Below the pieces are notes generated by a model. That model was given only the letters and a program-made list of their open reading frames with translations. It had not been told where the DNA came from and ran no database searches. A stretch of 39,508 bases of DNA from a virus, in the IMG/VR virus record IMGVR_UViG_3300020205_000271, positions 1 to 39,508 of that record; one strand, written 5' to 3'. A program made the translations under genes and the position numbers. Of the stretch, positions 12,845 to 20,371 are shown one piece after another; positions within the stretch are counted from its first letter, which is position 1, and each line of letters starts with the position of its first letter.

Positions 12845-13450
12845 TTATCCTATCTTCGTTGAGAACTGACAGTGTGCTGTCAATCCGCATTTATATTGGC
12901 AGTTGTTTGTGTTCGGTAAAAATACTCCAGCTTTACGAGCCTTGTCAAATCCTGCAACAAGGTACTCAAGTTTGTCCTCTGTGTACTGCTCGAGGCTAAC
13001 AAGAGGTGACACACCGTGCTGACGTGCCATCCAATAAGTCCCCCACTTAACATCGATACCAAAGGTCTTTAGTATGCCGACCTTATAGAAGCCGAGTTGA
13101 AGTGTATTGGTTGGTGTTTGCTGAGAGGTTTTCAAGTCGACGATAACCAGTTCGCCATTGACTTCAAACACCCTGTCAAGAATCATCTTGACTGGCACGC
13201 CAGCAAATTCAGGTAGCATCGCTAACTCAATGGCTGGTACACCTTGTGGTGTCTTCCACAATTTCCAGTCAGGGTTAGCCTTACGCCAATCAATATACGC
13301 TTGGACCCATTGAGGTCCAGTCGCTTGCCAAAAGTTAACATCTTCCTTCTGTGGGTTAGCCTTGGTTGCTCGACCACCAACGCGTGCATTGGTTAGGTCC
13401 TTGTCACCAAGTTCCTGTGCCCAGGCCTTAGCCCATAACTCATTCTGCAT
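12845..13450 (-). CDS. Cas4/RecB-like nuclease, main part (second frame of a split gene)
   Basis: 201 residues with the PD-(D/E)XK core of RecB/Cas4 exonucleases: MILDRV (89-94, Asp92), VDLKTS (104-109, Asp105-x-Lys107) and QLGFY (118-122), the RecB-family Q-x3-Y motif. The C-terminal Cys (184, 188, 194) resemble the three-Cys end of an Fe-S cluster whose first Cys would lie in the separate N-terminal ORF. That dependence suggests that both parts form one enzyme. The ATG at 13450 overlaps the stop of the first ORF by 11 nt. The expected role is 5'-end resection in recombination or replication. Confidence 0.82.
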   Translation of the reverse strand: MQNELWAKAWAQELGDKDLTNARVGGRATKANPQKEDVNFWQATGPQWVQAYIDWRKANPDWKLWKTPQGVPAIELAMLPEFAGVPVKMILDRVFEVNGELVIVDLKTSQQTPTNTLQLGFYKVGILKTFGIDVKWGTYWMARQHGVSPLVSLEQYTEDKLEYLVAGFDKARKAGVFLPNTNNCQYKCGLTAHCQFSTKIG

Positions 13451-13631
13451 TTTCTAAGTCCCACATTTCTGTCGCTGTATGGAAGGCAGAGCCCCCCACT
13501 GACCAGACTGACGGTGCCTCAGGTAGTTGCAGCAATCGACCAAGGTAGTACTGGTAACCACAGTCGACATAGGTACTGAACGCTGAGTAACTCACGTGTT
13601 CAGGTAATTCGTAATCTCCAAGTTGTATCAT
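13440..13631 (-). CDS. Cas4/RecB-like nuclease, N-terminal part (first frame of a split gene)
   Basis: 63 residues from the ATG at 13631. VSYSAFSTYVDCGYQYYLGRL followed by VGGSAFHTATEMWD is the characteristic N-terminus of RecB/Cas4 nucleases, including the first Cys of the likely Fe-S cluster and the conserved GxxxH helix. Its frame ends 11 nt inside the next ORF. Dropping one base of the A4 run (13453-13450) joins the two frames into a 261-residue protein of normal length. An upstream in-frame GTG (13649) is possible. This is the first gene of the replication operon. Confidence 0.75.
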   Translation of the reverse strand: MIQLGDYELPEHVSYSAFSTYVDCGYQYYLGRLLQLPEAPSVWSVGGSAFHTATEMWDLENAE

Positions 13632-13653
13632 TGGGTAACCATAGCACACTTAT

Positions 13654-13682
13654 GGGTCAGTGCCAATAGGCATATCTGACCC
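13654..13682. promoter_or_regulatory. Two-tier dyad upstream of the replication operon
   Basis: GGGTCAG (13654-13660) and CTGACCC (13676-13682) form a perfect 7-bp inverted repeat that encloses a second one, TGCC/GGCA (13661-13671). It is either an operator or a 5'-leader hairpin about 25 nt before the first replication gene, and the most likely regulatory site of that operon. Confidence 0.55.
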
Positions 13683-13737
13683 GCTTACTTACACCCTCAG
13701 ATTCTATGTGTATAATTAAATATAATATATAATAAAT

Positions 13738-13756
13738 AAACCCCCTTCGGGGGTTA
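13738..13756 (-). terminator. GC-rich hairpin in an AT-rich cruciform-like tract
   Basis: AACCCCC (13739-13745) pairs with GGGGGTT (13749-13755) around TTC. Read leftward it is followed by TTTATTTATT, a plausible intrinsic terminator that would isolate the replication operon from the late operon. Flanking A/T arms (about 13711-13795) extend an imperfect palindrome, so a cruciform, promoter or origin function is also possible. Confidence 0.5.
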
Positions 13757-13798
13757 TATTATATATAATAATATATATATTATACTATAGGAGATACT

Positions 13799-13957
13799 AT
13801 GTTAGAAGTTTTCTTTGGAGCATTGGCAGCAGTAGCAGTGCGTGATGTATATCAGGAACTGATTAATCGATACAAGGAATATCAATTCAAGAGGGGTCTT
13901 CGGAACATTAACGACCTACTTGAGGACCTTGAAGCAGACGACGATGACATCAAGTAA
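13799..13957 (+). CDS. 52-residue hypothetical protein, lone plus-strand gene
   Basis: Begins MLEVFFGALAAVAVRDVYQE: a short hydrophobic segment, then a helical basic stretch (NRYKEYQFKRGL) and an acidic tail (LLEDLEADDDDIK). GGAGATACT precedes the ATG at 13799 and a TATACT-like -10 lies about 20 nt further upstream. It is the only rightward gene between the two leftward operons and is followed by a strong terminator, so it is an independent transcription unit. Such isolated genes in phages are often regulators or host-interaction proteins; there is no direct evidence here. Confidence 0.65.
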   Translation: MLEVFFGALAAVAVRDVYQELINRYKEYQFKRGLRNINDLLEDLEADDDDIK

Positions 13958-13976
13958 CCTCTAGAAATGACAAAAG

Positions 13977-14016
13977 ACCCCCTCGCCCTAGTATTTCTAC
14001 TAAGGTAAGGGGGTTT
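13977..14016. terminator. Bidirectional intrinsic terminator
   Basis: ACCCCC (13977-13982) pairs with GGGGGT (14009-14014), and CCTAGTA (13987-13993) pairs with TACTAAGG (13998-14005, one bulge). An A-tract precedes and TTTCTTG follows. It lies between the rightward 52-residue gene and the end of the leftward late operon, so it can end both. Confidence 0.8.
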
Positions 14017-14051
14017 CTTGTTGCTATGGGCCCGCTAGGGGCCTTAAATGG

Positions 14052-14243
14052 TTACTCTGAACCTTTGCCGTAGGCAGCTTCTTTAGGGTCTAATGCCTTT
14101 AGGATAGGTGCTGCAAGGGATGCAAGGAATGCTGAGCCTAATGCCTTAGGGTCGGTTACGCCTGCGATGTACATTGCTAGCACGGCTGCGAAAGCAGCAC
14201 GTAGGTATGTGCCTGCGATTGCAACTAGTTTCTCTGTGTTCAT
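14052..14243 (-). CDS. Holin-like membrane protein
   Basis: 63 residues with two hydrophobic helices (about 15-33 and 36-52) linked by a short polar turn (VTDPKALG) and ending in a charged tail (LDPKEAAYGKGSE), a layout seen in small actinophage holins. It lies 9 nt after the M15 endolysin gene and is the last gene of the late operon, the standard holin position. It would form membrane lesions that release the endolysin. Confidence 0.7.
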   Translation of the reverse strand: MNTEKLVAIAGTYLRAAFAAVLAMYIAGVTDPKALGSAFLASLAAPILKALDPKEAAYGKGSE

Positions 14244-14252
14244 AAGTCCTCC

Positions 14253-14762
14253 TTAGGACGTAGGATTTGACGTATGGACTTTGCAACAAGTGCAAACTGC
14301 AGTCTTATACGTTTTCTTGCTTGGCGATGGTGTGAGTATCGCCTTCACCTGATTGATTACCTTAGGCTGGTTAAGCCACCAGAACCACGGTGAAGTATCA
14401 TTCCCCATATCGTCATTGATTGAGATATGAAGGTGTTTGTTGTGCTTATTCGTACCGTCATAATCACGGTCTCCTTCTTTAGCACGTTCGGCTGACCAAA
14501 TCTTTCCCTTGAAAATCAGGTACTTAACTCGCTTGTCTTCCTTTAGTTTCTGGAAGATGTCAGCACAATCAACGCCATGCTTAGGGTCATGTGTTAAGTC
14601 TACCCCGTAGCCTGTGTTGTGGTCTGATTTAGGATTCTGTGTTTGATGCAGCTTCGACGGAAGAAGTCCATCGGATACTTTCAAACGAGATGGCGCTATC
14701 GCTGTGGCTTGTCGAAGGACAGCAGTAGCGGCAGGTGTGGCTTTCTTGACTACAAACTTCAT
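14253..14762 (-). CDS. Endolysin, peptidase M15-type
   Basis: The 169-residue protein has the zinc-peptidase motifs SDHNTGYGVD (47-55ish; His48 and Asp55) and KHLHIS (109-114; His110 and His112), matching M15-family D-Ala-D-Ala carboxypeptidase or L-Ala-D-Glu endopeptidase-like endolysins that cut peptidoglycan stem peptides. No signal peptide is apparent, so export should depend on a holin. The tail (about 135-169) is basic with a CTCC cluster and may bind the wall. It overlaps the upstream membrane-protein gene by 4 nt and precedes the holin gene. Confidence 0.85.
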   Translation of the reverse strand: MKFVVKKATPAATAVLRQATAIAPSRLKVSDGLLPSKLHQTQNPKSDHNTGYGVDLTHDPKHGVDCADIFQKLKEDKRVKYLIFKGKIWSAERAKEGDRDYDGTNKHNKHLHISINDDMGNDTSPWFWWLNQPKVINQVKAILTPSPSKKTYKTAVCTCCKVHTSNPTS

Positions 14763-14965
14763 TCATTTCTCCCCTTGTGCAACATCATTTGATAAAGAAT
14801 TTCTACTTTTTCTTCTAACCGCGTGACGGAATCTTTGAGGCTTGAACCACTATTAGGCTTGAGTTCATTGAGGTAGTGCTTGACTAGCCACTTAATGGCG
14901 CCGACAAAGCCACCCATAATTGTTAATACGGCAACGGCTACCGTTGCATAGTCTTGTGCTTGCAT
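14759..14965 (-). CDS. Small membrane protein of the lysis cassette
   Basis: 68 residues: one hydrophobic segment (about 8-25, VAVAVLTIMGGFVGAIKWL), then a predicted coiled coil (43-62, LKDSVTRLEEKVEILYQMM). One membrane helix plus coiled coil is typical of class III-like holins or holin regulators. It starts at the stop of the tail protein and overlaps the endolysin start by 4 nt. It may be a second holin or an antiholin. Confidence 0.65.
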   Translation of the reverse strand: MQAQDYATVAVAVLTIMGGFVGAIKWLVKHYLNELKPNSGSSLKDSVTRLEEKVEILYQMMLHKGRNE

Positions 14966-17196
14966 TAGACTGTCCTAATCGTGATATCAATGACACCACC
15001 ATAGCCCGTGAATCCACGGTCTGGAGGTGTGAGGCGAGTGAAAGAGATTTGTTCGATGACAGCCTGACGTGACTCACCTGTGGTTAAGTCTTGCCATGTT
15101 ACAACGTCACCGTTTTCTTCAACGGCTTCTAGTTGGCCAATTCTATCGAAGGCTCTGCCTTCATAGCCAACCTGTACATTGTATCGGTCTGTCTCCACGT
15201 CATAGCAATAGACGGGGAATCTCATAACTCGCTGGCGAGGAGTAGCAATAGTTGCTTTCGCCTGGTAGCCCTTCATTACTGGACCTCGTGAAGCAGTGGT
15301 ACCATCACGGTATAGGATAAACTTGTAAGCCAAGTACTCCTGTGCTTCCTGTGGATTAGATGTGGTTACTTCTACTGGTGGTACAGAGATATCGTATGAT
15401 ACGACATCATACTCTGTGCCATCAGCGGTAACTGTTTCAAGGGTCATAGACCCATACTCAAAGTCACCACGTGCAACAAGACGTTTAAAGTTCTTAGGCT
15501 CTAGTGTATTGTATCTAATGTAGCCAGTAGTTAGATACCCATTTGTCATTAAGTCAGCATCATCTTCGATGTATACCGAACCAGGAGTTGCTGCTATAGC
15601 GGTAGATGATGTGACAGCAGCAGATGTAACCGTTGCAGTCACTGCACTAGTATAAGTAAATGTTGAAGTAGTTGCGCTAGATACTGTCCATGCACCAGTG
15701 CTTGAGTTGAAGTTAGAATCAACCCCTTCTACCCATACTGAGCTGCCAGCAGTTAGGCCATGCGCAGACGCAGTTGTAAGCGTTGCTACACCTGATGTCA
15801 TAGCCTTGTTGGTAATTGTCCCACCTACTGTTAGAGCGGTAGAAGAAAATACTAGTTGGTCAGTCTCACCTGCGAATGCACAGGCGGTAGTTACTCGACC
15901 AGAAATACCACCATAGTATATATCGTTTGCATAAGCAAAGCGTAGTGGTTCAACCTCAAGACTTAAGTCAATACGAATAACACCAGGTTCACCTGCTACA
16001 CCAGTAGCACACCACACATAGTGGTCACGTGCAGCAAAGTCATAGACTGGCTGAGTTGTCTCTACAATTAATGGGCCATAATTAATTGAACCATCTTGGT
16101 CAGAAACAGTTGCAACTCTGATGCCCTTGTTAGTCCCGATAACCATATAGCCTAGGTAATAATAGATTCTATGAATAACTTCACCTACTGGCATTTCTGC
16201 TGCAGTAATTGCACTTGTAAGTGTTGGCATAACACCAGCAGTACTTAGTGTGAATTTAAAAATAGATGATTGGATTCCGCTATAACCTGTTACATAAATT
16301 GCTGGACCAGAAGCGGTAATGCTTGTAAATACAATATCAGTATCGCTGTGTGTATATACAGGGGATGGAAGAGTGGATGCCGATGTTGGTATTTCATATA
16401 TCTTATTGTTGATACACATGACAATACGGTCTTTAACATATTCCATTACTGCATTAGTTACAGTAATACCATTATCACTAATCATTAAAGTAACATCAGC
16501 AGTGCTTGCCGAGGTTCCTGTTAATGGTTTTTTATATACTCGCAGCCTTGGGGTTCCAGCGTTAGTTATATTAGTAATCCAATAAGCATAAACTCCATCA
16601 TCACATATAGCATGAACTGGATAGTCGGTTCCTGCAGCATAATCAATAAAGTGAGTAACGGTACCATCCGTAGTAATCTTATCAACATCGTACTGGTCTC
16701 TAAGCAAGACACCATCATTACCGCTCCATTGAATTGAGCGGAGGTGTTGATTAGGTTGACCATTAGAACCTACACTGCCCGTGGTAATATGTTCTGCATT
16801 AACATTGTTAAGCAGAGTTACCTGACCCTGCTCCCAGACATTTACACCCTTGCTATCAGCAAATCGAAAATGTCCAGGAGAGTTAGGAGCAGTCTGGGCT
16901 GGGTCGTAGAAGGTTATACCGTCTCCGCCATGAAATGATTGCTGACTACGAATCCACCAACCAGTTAGTGATTGCTCACCTGGTTCAGTCTGGTTATCAA
17001 ACTGTTCTTTACGAAATGGTGCTGTCTGTCGGATGTATGGACGTGCATCACTAATTGCATAGATGAACGGCATGCCACCAACTGCGACATCATATGCCAC
17101 ATCAGTGTTTTGCCAGATTGCAGATGTAGCAACTACACCAACATCGACAGCAATTGCCCGCGTTGCACGACCTTCGGTAATATCACGACCAGCCAC
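14965..17196 (-). CDS. Large beta-rich tail protein
   Basis: 743 residues, Thr/Val/Tyr-rich and mostly beta, with repeated blade-like segments (about 150-450) that suggest a beta-propeller or stacked-sheet tail or receptor-binding protein. Residues about 465-545 (ITNKAMTSGVATLTTASAHG, SVWVEGVDSNF) form an insert like small Ig-like or bacterial surface repeats found in phage tail proteins. The C-terminal part (550-743) resembles a baseplate or fibre attachment domain (VQVGYEGRAFDRIGQL). It lies between the glycosyltransferase and lysis genes. The assignment as a tail component is from position and composition. Confidence 0.65.
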   Translation of the reverse strand: MAGRDITEGRATRAIAVDVGVVATSAIWQNTDVAYDVAVGGMPFIYAISDARPYIRQTAPFRKEQFDNQTEPGEQSLTGWWIRSQQSFHGGDGITFYDPAQTAPNSPGHFRFADSKGVNVWEQGQVTLLNNVNAEHITTGSVGSNGQPNQHLRSIQWSGNDGVLLRDQYDVDKITTDGTVTHFIDYAAGTDYPVHAICDDGVYAYWITNITNAGTPRLRVYKKPLTGTSASTADVTLMISDNGITVTNAVMEYVKDRIVMCINNKIYEIPTSASTLPSPVYTHSDTDIVFTSITASGPAIYVTGYSGIQSSIFKFTLSTAGVMPTLTSAITAAEMPVGEVIHRIYYYLGYMVIGTNKGIRVATVSDQDGSINYGPLIVETTQPVYDFAARDHYVWCATGVAGEPGVIRIDLSLEVEPLRFAYANDIYYGGISGRVTTACAFAGETDQLVFSSTALTVGGTITNKAMTSGVATLTTASAHGLTAGSSVWVEGVDSNFNSSTGAWTVSSATTSTFTYTSAVTATVTSAAVTSSTAIAATPGSVYIEDDADLMTNGYLTTGYIRYNTLEPKNFKRLVARGDFEYGSMTLETVTADGTEYDVVSYDISVPPVEVTTSNPQEAQEYLAYKFILYRDGTTASRGPVMKGYQAKATIATPRQRVMRFPVYCYDVETDRYNVQVGYEGRAFDRIGQLEAVEENGDVVTWQDLTTGESRQAVIEQISFTRLTPPDRGFTGYGGVIDITIRTV

Positions 17197-17205
17197 GTAG
17201 ACTCC

Positions 17206-17931
17206 TTAGTCTTGTTGTTTTTCTTGCGCCTTTTGTTTAATCATATCTAATGTCCAGTACATATCATAGTAGCCAACATCTAGCGAGAATCGCTTAATGT
17301 GCTTTACTAATGCACCAGTGTGTGCATACAGTGGAACACCTGCTTCTTGCATCTTACGGAAGAAGACAATATCTTCACCCACATACTTATCGCCGACGTT
17401 TTCTTGCTCAGCAAACATAGACTGGTCTGGAAACTTTTCGCGCATCTTAGGAATGATTGACTTGTGCATTAGCACAAAACCAAAGCCTGCACTATCTACC
17501 TTAATCAGTTCATTAGGTGGTAGTGGGTGTACATGCTGGATACTAAACTCATCTACATCAAAGAACAATGCTGGGTATGGCTTAGCCAAAGTACCCTCGT
17601 TCTCCTTGGAGATGAAGTAAGTGCCGCTTACGACTGGCTTGCTAATCTTGTCAGCAGCGTCCCAGAGTTTAGCAACTACCTCCATGTTGACTACAATATC
17701 TGAGTCAATCCATAGTAGCCAGTCAGTCTTGACTTGGTCAGCCCAATAGTCAAACAGAACCTGGCGTTGTCTGCCAATCTGATTGCCCTGCACTCGCATG
17801 CTGTGGGTCAGTTCGATGCCATTGTTAGCGCACTGTAATGCTACGCTAACAACACCTTCTGTGAACTTACCATCAGTGTTACCGTTGTCACACCAGCCTA
17901 TTGCTAGCGTTCCCTTATTTACTTTAGCCAT
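17206..17931 (-). CDS. Glycosyltransferase, GT-A fold
   Basis: The 241-residue protein has features of a family-2-like nucleotide-sugar transferase: a Rossmann-type start (LAIGWCDNG), WLLWIDSDIVV (71-81) with the metal-binding DxD as DSD (76-78), a VGEDIVF motif (184-190) holding the likely catalytic acid, and His204/His211. It would transfer a sugar from an activated donor to an unknown acceptor. It is flanked by tail-fibre genes and has its own upstream promoter-like element, so likely substrates are virion tail proteins or a host surface polymer. It contains no membrane segment. Confidence 0.8.
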   Translation of the reverse strand: MAKVNKGTLAIGWCDNGNTDGKFTEGVVSVALQCANNGIELTHSMRVQGNQIGRQRQVLFDYWADQVKTDWLLWIDSDIVVNMEVVAKLWDAADKISKPVVSGTYFISKENEGTLAKPYPALFFDVDEFSIQHVHPLPPNELIKVDSAGFGFVLMHKSIIPKMREKFPDQSMFAEQENVGDKYVGEDIVFFRKMQEAGVPLYAHTGALVKHIKRFSLDVGYYDMYWTLDMIKQKAQEKQQD

Positions 17932-17962
17932 TGTGTCCCCTATGTTTAAGGCATTATTAGCC

Positions 17963-18000
17963 TACTTGCAATATAGCATATTCCTATAATAGTGCAAGTA
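17963..18000 (-). promoter_or_regulatory. Leftward promoter framed by an inverted repeat, ahead of the glycosyltransferase
   Basis: Minus-strand TTGCAC (17997-17992), a 16-bp spacer and TATATT (17975-17970) make a promoter about 40 nt ahead of the gene. TACTTGCA (17963-17970) and TGCAAGTA (17993-18000) form an 8-bp perfect inverted repeat that covers both promoter elements, as an operator would. This is one of the few sizeable gaps (120 nt) in the late operon. Confidence 0.5.
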
Positions 18001-18051
18001 AGCAAAAATTAATGAGCAGTTTAGACCCATACTCAGGGGTATAACTATTTG

Positions 18052-18453
18052 TTATTCAGCAGGTAATTCTGCTTTAATCCATTCTTTGTTAATTTCTGAC
18101 CAAATCCAAAAATAACCTTCTTGAAGTTCTGGCATAGCAATAGGGGCTTCCCATTGGTATGTTGTATAATTTAACTTCCAAGAAGGATGTGGTTTAGGTT
18201 CAATAAAAACATCAAATGATGGGTCGTAGATATAACCCACACTTGGATAATTTGCACGAATGTTCCCATTATAAGATGCTCGTTTACAAGTTAAACCCTC
18301 AAACCAAGGGCGTGATGCATAAAATTGCTCCCACGCCTCAGATGTTCCACCAACCTGAGTGCCATCTGTATCTGTTTGAATTATGTTTTCATCAACTCCA
18401 GTAATTACTTGAACTACTATTTTGTCTTTATTAATAAGTGCGTAATGTGCCAT
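18052..18453 (-). CDS. Phage tail-fibre-associated protein, short YxYDP-type family
   Basis: 133 residues, Trp/Tyr-rich and beta-strand-like. The pattern MAHYALINKDKIVVQVITGVDE, CKRASYNGNIRANYPSVGYIYD, then a PPxPxxSWxL-like WKLNYTTYQWEAP segment is shared by many myo-, sipho- and podovirus proteins encoded beside tail fibres, of unproven function. The ATG at 18453 overlaps the stop of the adhesin gene (TAATG); an upstream TTG adds three residues and is less likely. A chaperone or cap for the fibre is plausible. Confidence 0.7.
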   Translation of the reverse strand: MAHYALINKDKIVVQVITGVDENIIQTDTDGTQVGGTSEAWEQFYASRPWFEGLTCKRASYNGNIRANYPSVGYIYDPSFDVFIEPKPHPSWKLNYTTYQWEAPIAMPELQEGYFWIWSEINKEWIKAELPAE

Positions 18454-20039
18454 TATGCCCAACTCACATTTCCTGTGCCTGCTGTAATTGTTGTTACTTT
18501 ATAACCACCGCTAGGAGCAGCAGTTGAACCTGTTAAACCAGCGCCAATTGTTATCGTTACAGAATCTATATACTTTAGAATAGCAACGCCCGAACCACCA
18601 GCACCTCCACGTGTGTCTACGTTAGAGCCAGCAGAAGCGTGAGAACCGCCTCCACCACCAGTATTTGCAGTTCCTGCATTTGCTGTATAAGGATTTGATG
18701 TGTCTTCATTTCTATGTCCAGAACCACCACCTGCTACACCAACGCCTAGAGTAGGGGCGCCACCACCGCCTGCGCCTCCGCCTCCGCCTCCACGGGCTAC
18801 GGATGTACCAGTAATAGATGAAGATAAACCTATTCCTCCATCTCCACCTATTTCAGACCCAGCCGAACCACCGACACCACCAGCACCTCCACCGCCGCCT
18901 CCGCGGTCTTGACCACCATTGGCACTACCGCCTGAATAACCTTGAACAGGAGATGTGCTAGGTGTATTTCCAGCGCCGCCATTTCCTCCGCGAGCACCGC
19001 CACCACCTGAACCACCAGAAGCGCCATCTCCAGCATTAGCACCAGTTCCAGCGCCACCGCCAGTAGATGTTATAGTAGAAAAAACAGAGTTTGAACCGTT
19101 TGTTCCTATGTTGTCAATGTTTCCAGCACCGCCTGCACCAACAGTTGCTGTGTAGTTAGTGCTACCTGCTAGTGCTAAAGTACCAGTTCTATAACCACCA
19201 GCACCGCCACCACCAGCACCTCGACTATTATAGTTACCTCCGCCTCCGCCTCCACCTCCAGCAATTAATAAATATTCAACAGAAATAATATTTGGCATAG
19301 TTGCAGAGTTTGATGCAGTGCTTTCAGCACTAGTTCCATTTGCATTAGTTGTTTTAACTTTGAATGTATAAGCAGAACCACCAGTTAATTGACCACTTGT
19401 AAATGTGTATGAAGTTGAACTTGTAGTTGCTGCAGTTCTAGATGTTCCAGCAGTAGTTCCATTAAGATATGGAGTAATTGTAATAGCAGAAAGAGCCTTT
19501 CCACCATTGCTTCCTAGTGTCCAAGTTACTGCCACTTCGTTTGCTGATGTAGAAGCAGTAGCCGTTCCAATAGTTGGAACTTGTGGTAATGTTGTTGGGG
19601 TTACAGCAGTTGCATTTGCTGTATTTGTTGAAACACCAAAAATATTTTGAGTATTACCATAAACAGTATAAGCCGTTCCTGGTGTGAGCCCAGTTATAGT
19701 AACAGGTGAAGTAGAATTAAATGAACTAAATCCACCAGCAGTTGTGTATGCATTAAATTGAGAAGCAACACCACCACTAGCACCTTCTGTAAATGCTACA
19801 GATAGTTTTCCAGCAGTAGATGTATATGCATCAGCGGTACTTGCATCTGTTGGTGTAGCAATAGTTGGTGTAGCAGGTGGAGAAGATGCTCCTACCCAAC
19901 CGTTTGCTGTGTACATTTCAAGAAAGCCAAGCGTTCCATTATAATACGTATCACCAATTACTGGCGCAGCAGGACGATTAGCGGTATTACCAGATGGGAT
20001 ACCTGCTGCCTCTGGCAAGGGAAATTGTTGAATAGCCAT
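18453..20039 (-). CDS. Tail adhesin with FN3 domains and a poly-glycine domain
   Basis: 528 residues in four parts. An N-terminal attachment motif of the tail-fibre type is at residues 17-50 (ANRPAAPVIGDTYYN, LEMYTANGWVG). Two fibronectin type III-like domains follow at about 55-148 and 152-245 (PVTITGLTPGTAYTVY and YTFTSGQLTGGSAYTFKVK). A Gly-rich region at about 255-486 starts with YLLIAGGGGGGGG and contains many GGGG and GGAGG tracts, recalling the polyglycine-II sandwich of T-even gp38-type adhesins. A short C-terminal cap completes it. It is a likely receptor-binding protein. The next gene is translationally coupled (TAATG). Confidence 0.72.
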   Translation of the reverse strand: MAIQQFPLPEAAGIPSGNTANRPAAPVIGDTYYNGTLGFLEMYTANGWVGASSPPATPTIATPTDASTADAYTSTAGKLSVAFTEGASGGVASQFNAYTTAGGFSSFNSTSPVTITGLTPGTAYTVYGNTQNIFGVSTNTANATAVTPTTLPQVPTIGTATASTSANEVAVTWTLGSNGGKALSAITITPYLNGTTAGTSRTAATTSSTSYTFTSGQLTGGSAYTFKVKTTNANGTSAESTASNSATMPNIISVEYLLIAGGGGGGGGNYNSRGAGGGGAGGYRTGTLALAGSTNYTATVGAGGAGNIDNIGTNGSNSVFSTITSTGGGAGTGANAGDGASGGSGGGGARGGNGGAGNTPSTSPVQGYSGGSANGGQDRGGGGGGAGGVGGSAGSEIGGDGGIGLSSSITGTSVARGGGGGGAGGGGAPTLGVGVAGGGSGHRNEDTSNPYTANAGTANTGGGGGSHASAGSNVDTRGGAGGSGVAILKYIDSVTITIGAGLTGSTAAPSGGYKVTTITAGTGNVSWA

Positions 20040-20353
20040 TAGTTAATCTCCACTCCCGAAACGTGAATTGTTACTGAGGTAGTTGAGGCAAAGCCAGTAA
20101 TTACCTTAGGTGTTGCATTGGCTGGCAGTACTTGCTTAAGGTCAAACCCCACAAGAGAGTTTGCTGCAACAGATACTGCAGGTACTAATACAATTCCATC
20201 CATTGCAACAGTTGCTGTTGCTGAAGATGTAGATGCATTTGCAAGCACAATGTTAGTTACTACCGCAACTGAAGTTGTACTTGGTGCCGTATAGAGAGTA
20301 GTGCTTGTTGTTGCTGCCGCTGTTCTAGCCAGCGCTTTGGATGTTACAGTCAT
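20039..20353 (-). CDS. Small beta-rich structural protein
   Basis: 104 residues rich in Ala, Thr and Val with alternating beta strands (TTLYTAPSTTSVAVVTNIVLAN, TSVTIHVSGVEIN). Proteins of this size and pattern beside tail fibres are often adaptor or decoration proteins. It lies between the long fibre and the Gly-rich adhesin, and its stop coincides with the adhesin start. Confidence 0.6.
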   Translation of the reverse strand: MTVTSKALARTAAATTSTTLYTAPSTTSVAVVTNIVLANASTSSATATVAMDGIVLVPAVSVAANSLVGFDLKQVLPANATPKVITGFASTTSVTIHVSGVEIN

Positions 20354-20371
20354 TATTTGCTGTACCTTTCT

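Noticed and set aside
14965-17196. Tape-measure or tail-tube genes with a programmed frameshift
   Set aside because: No gene pair with the expected overlap and slippery site, and no coiled-coil tape-measure-like protein downstream of the capsid genes.
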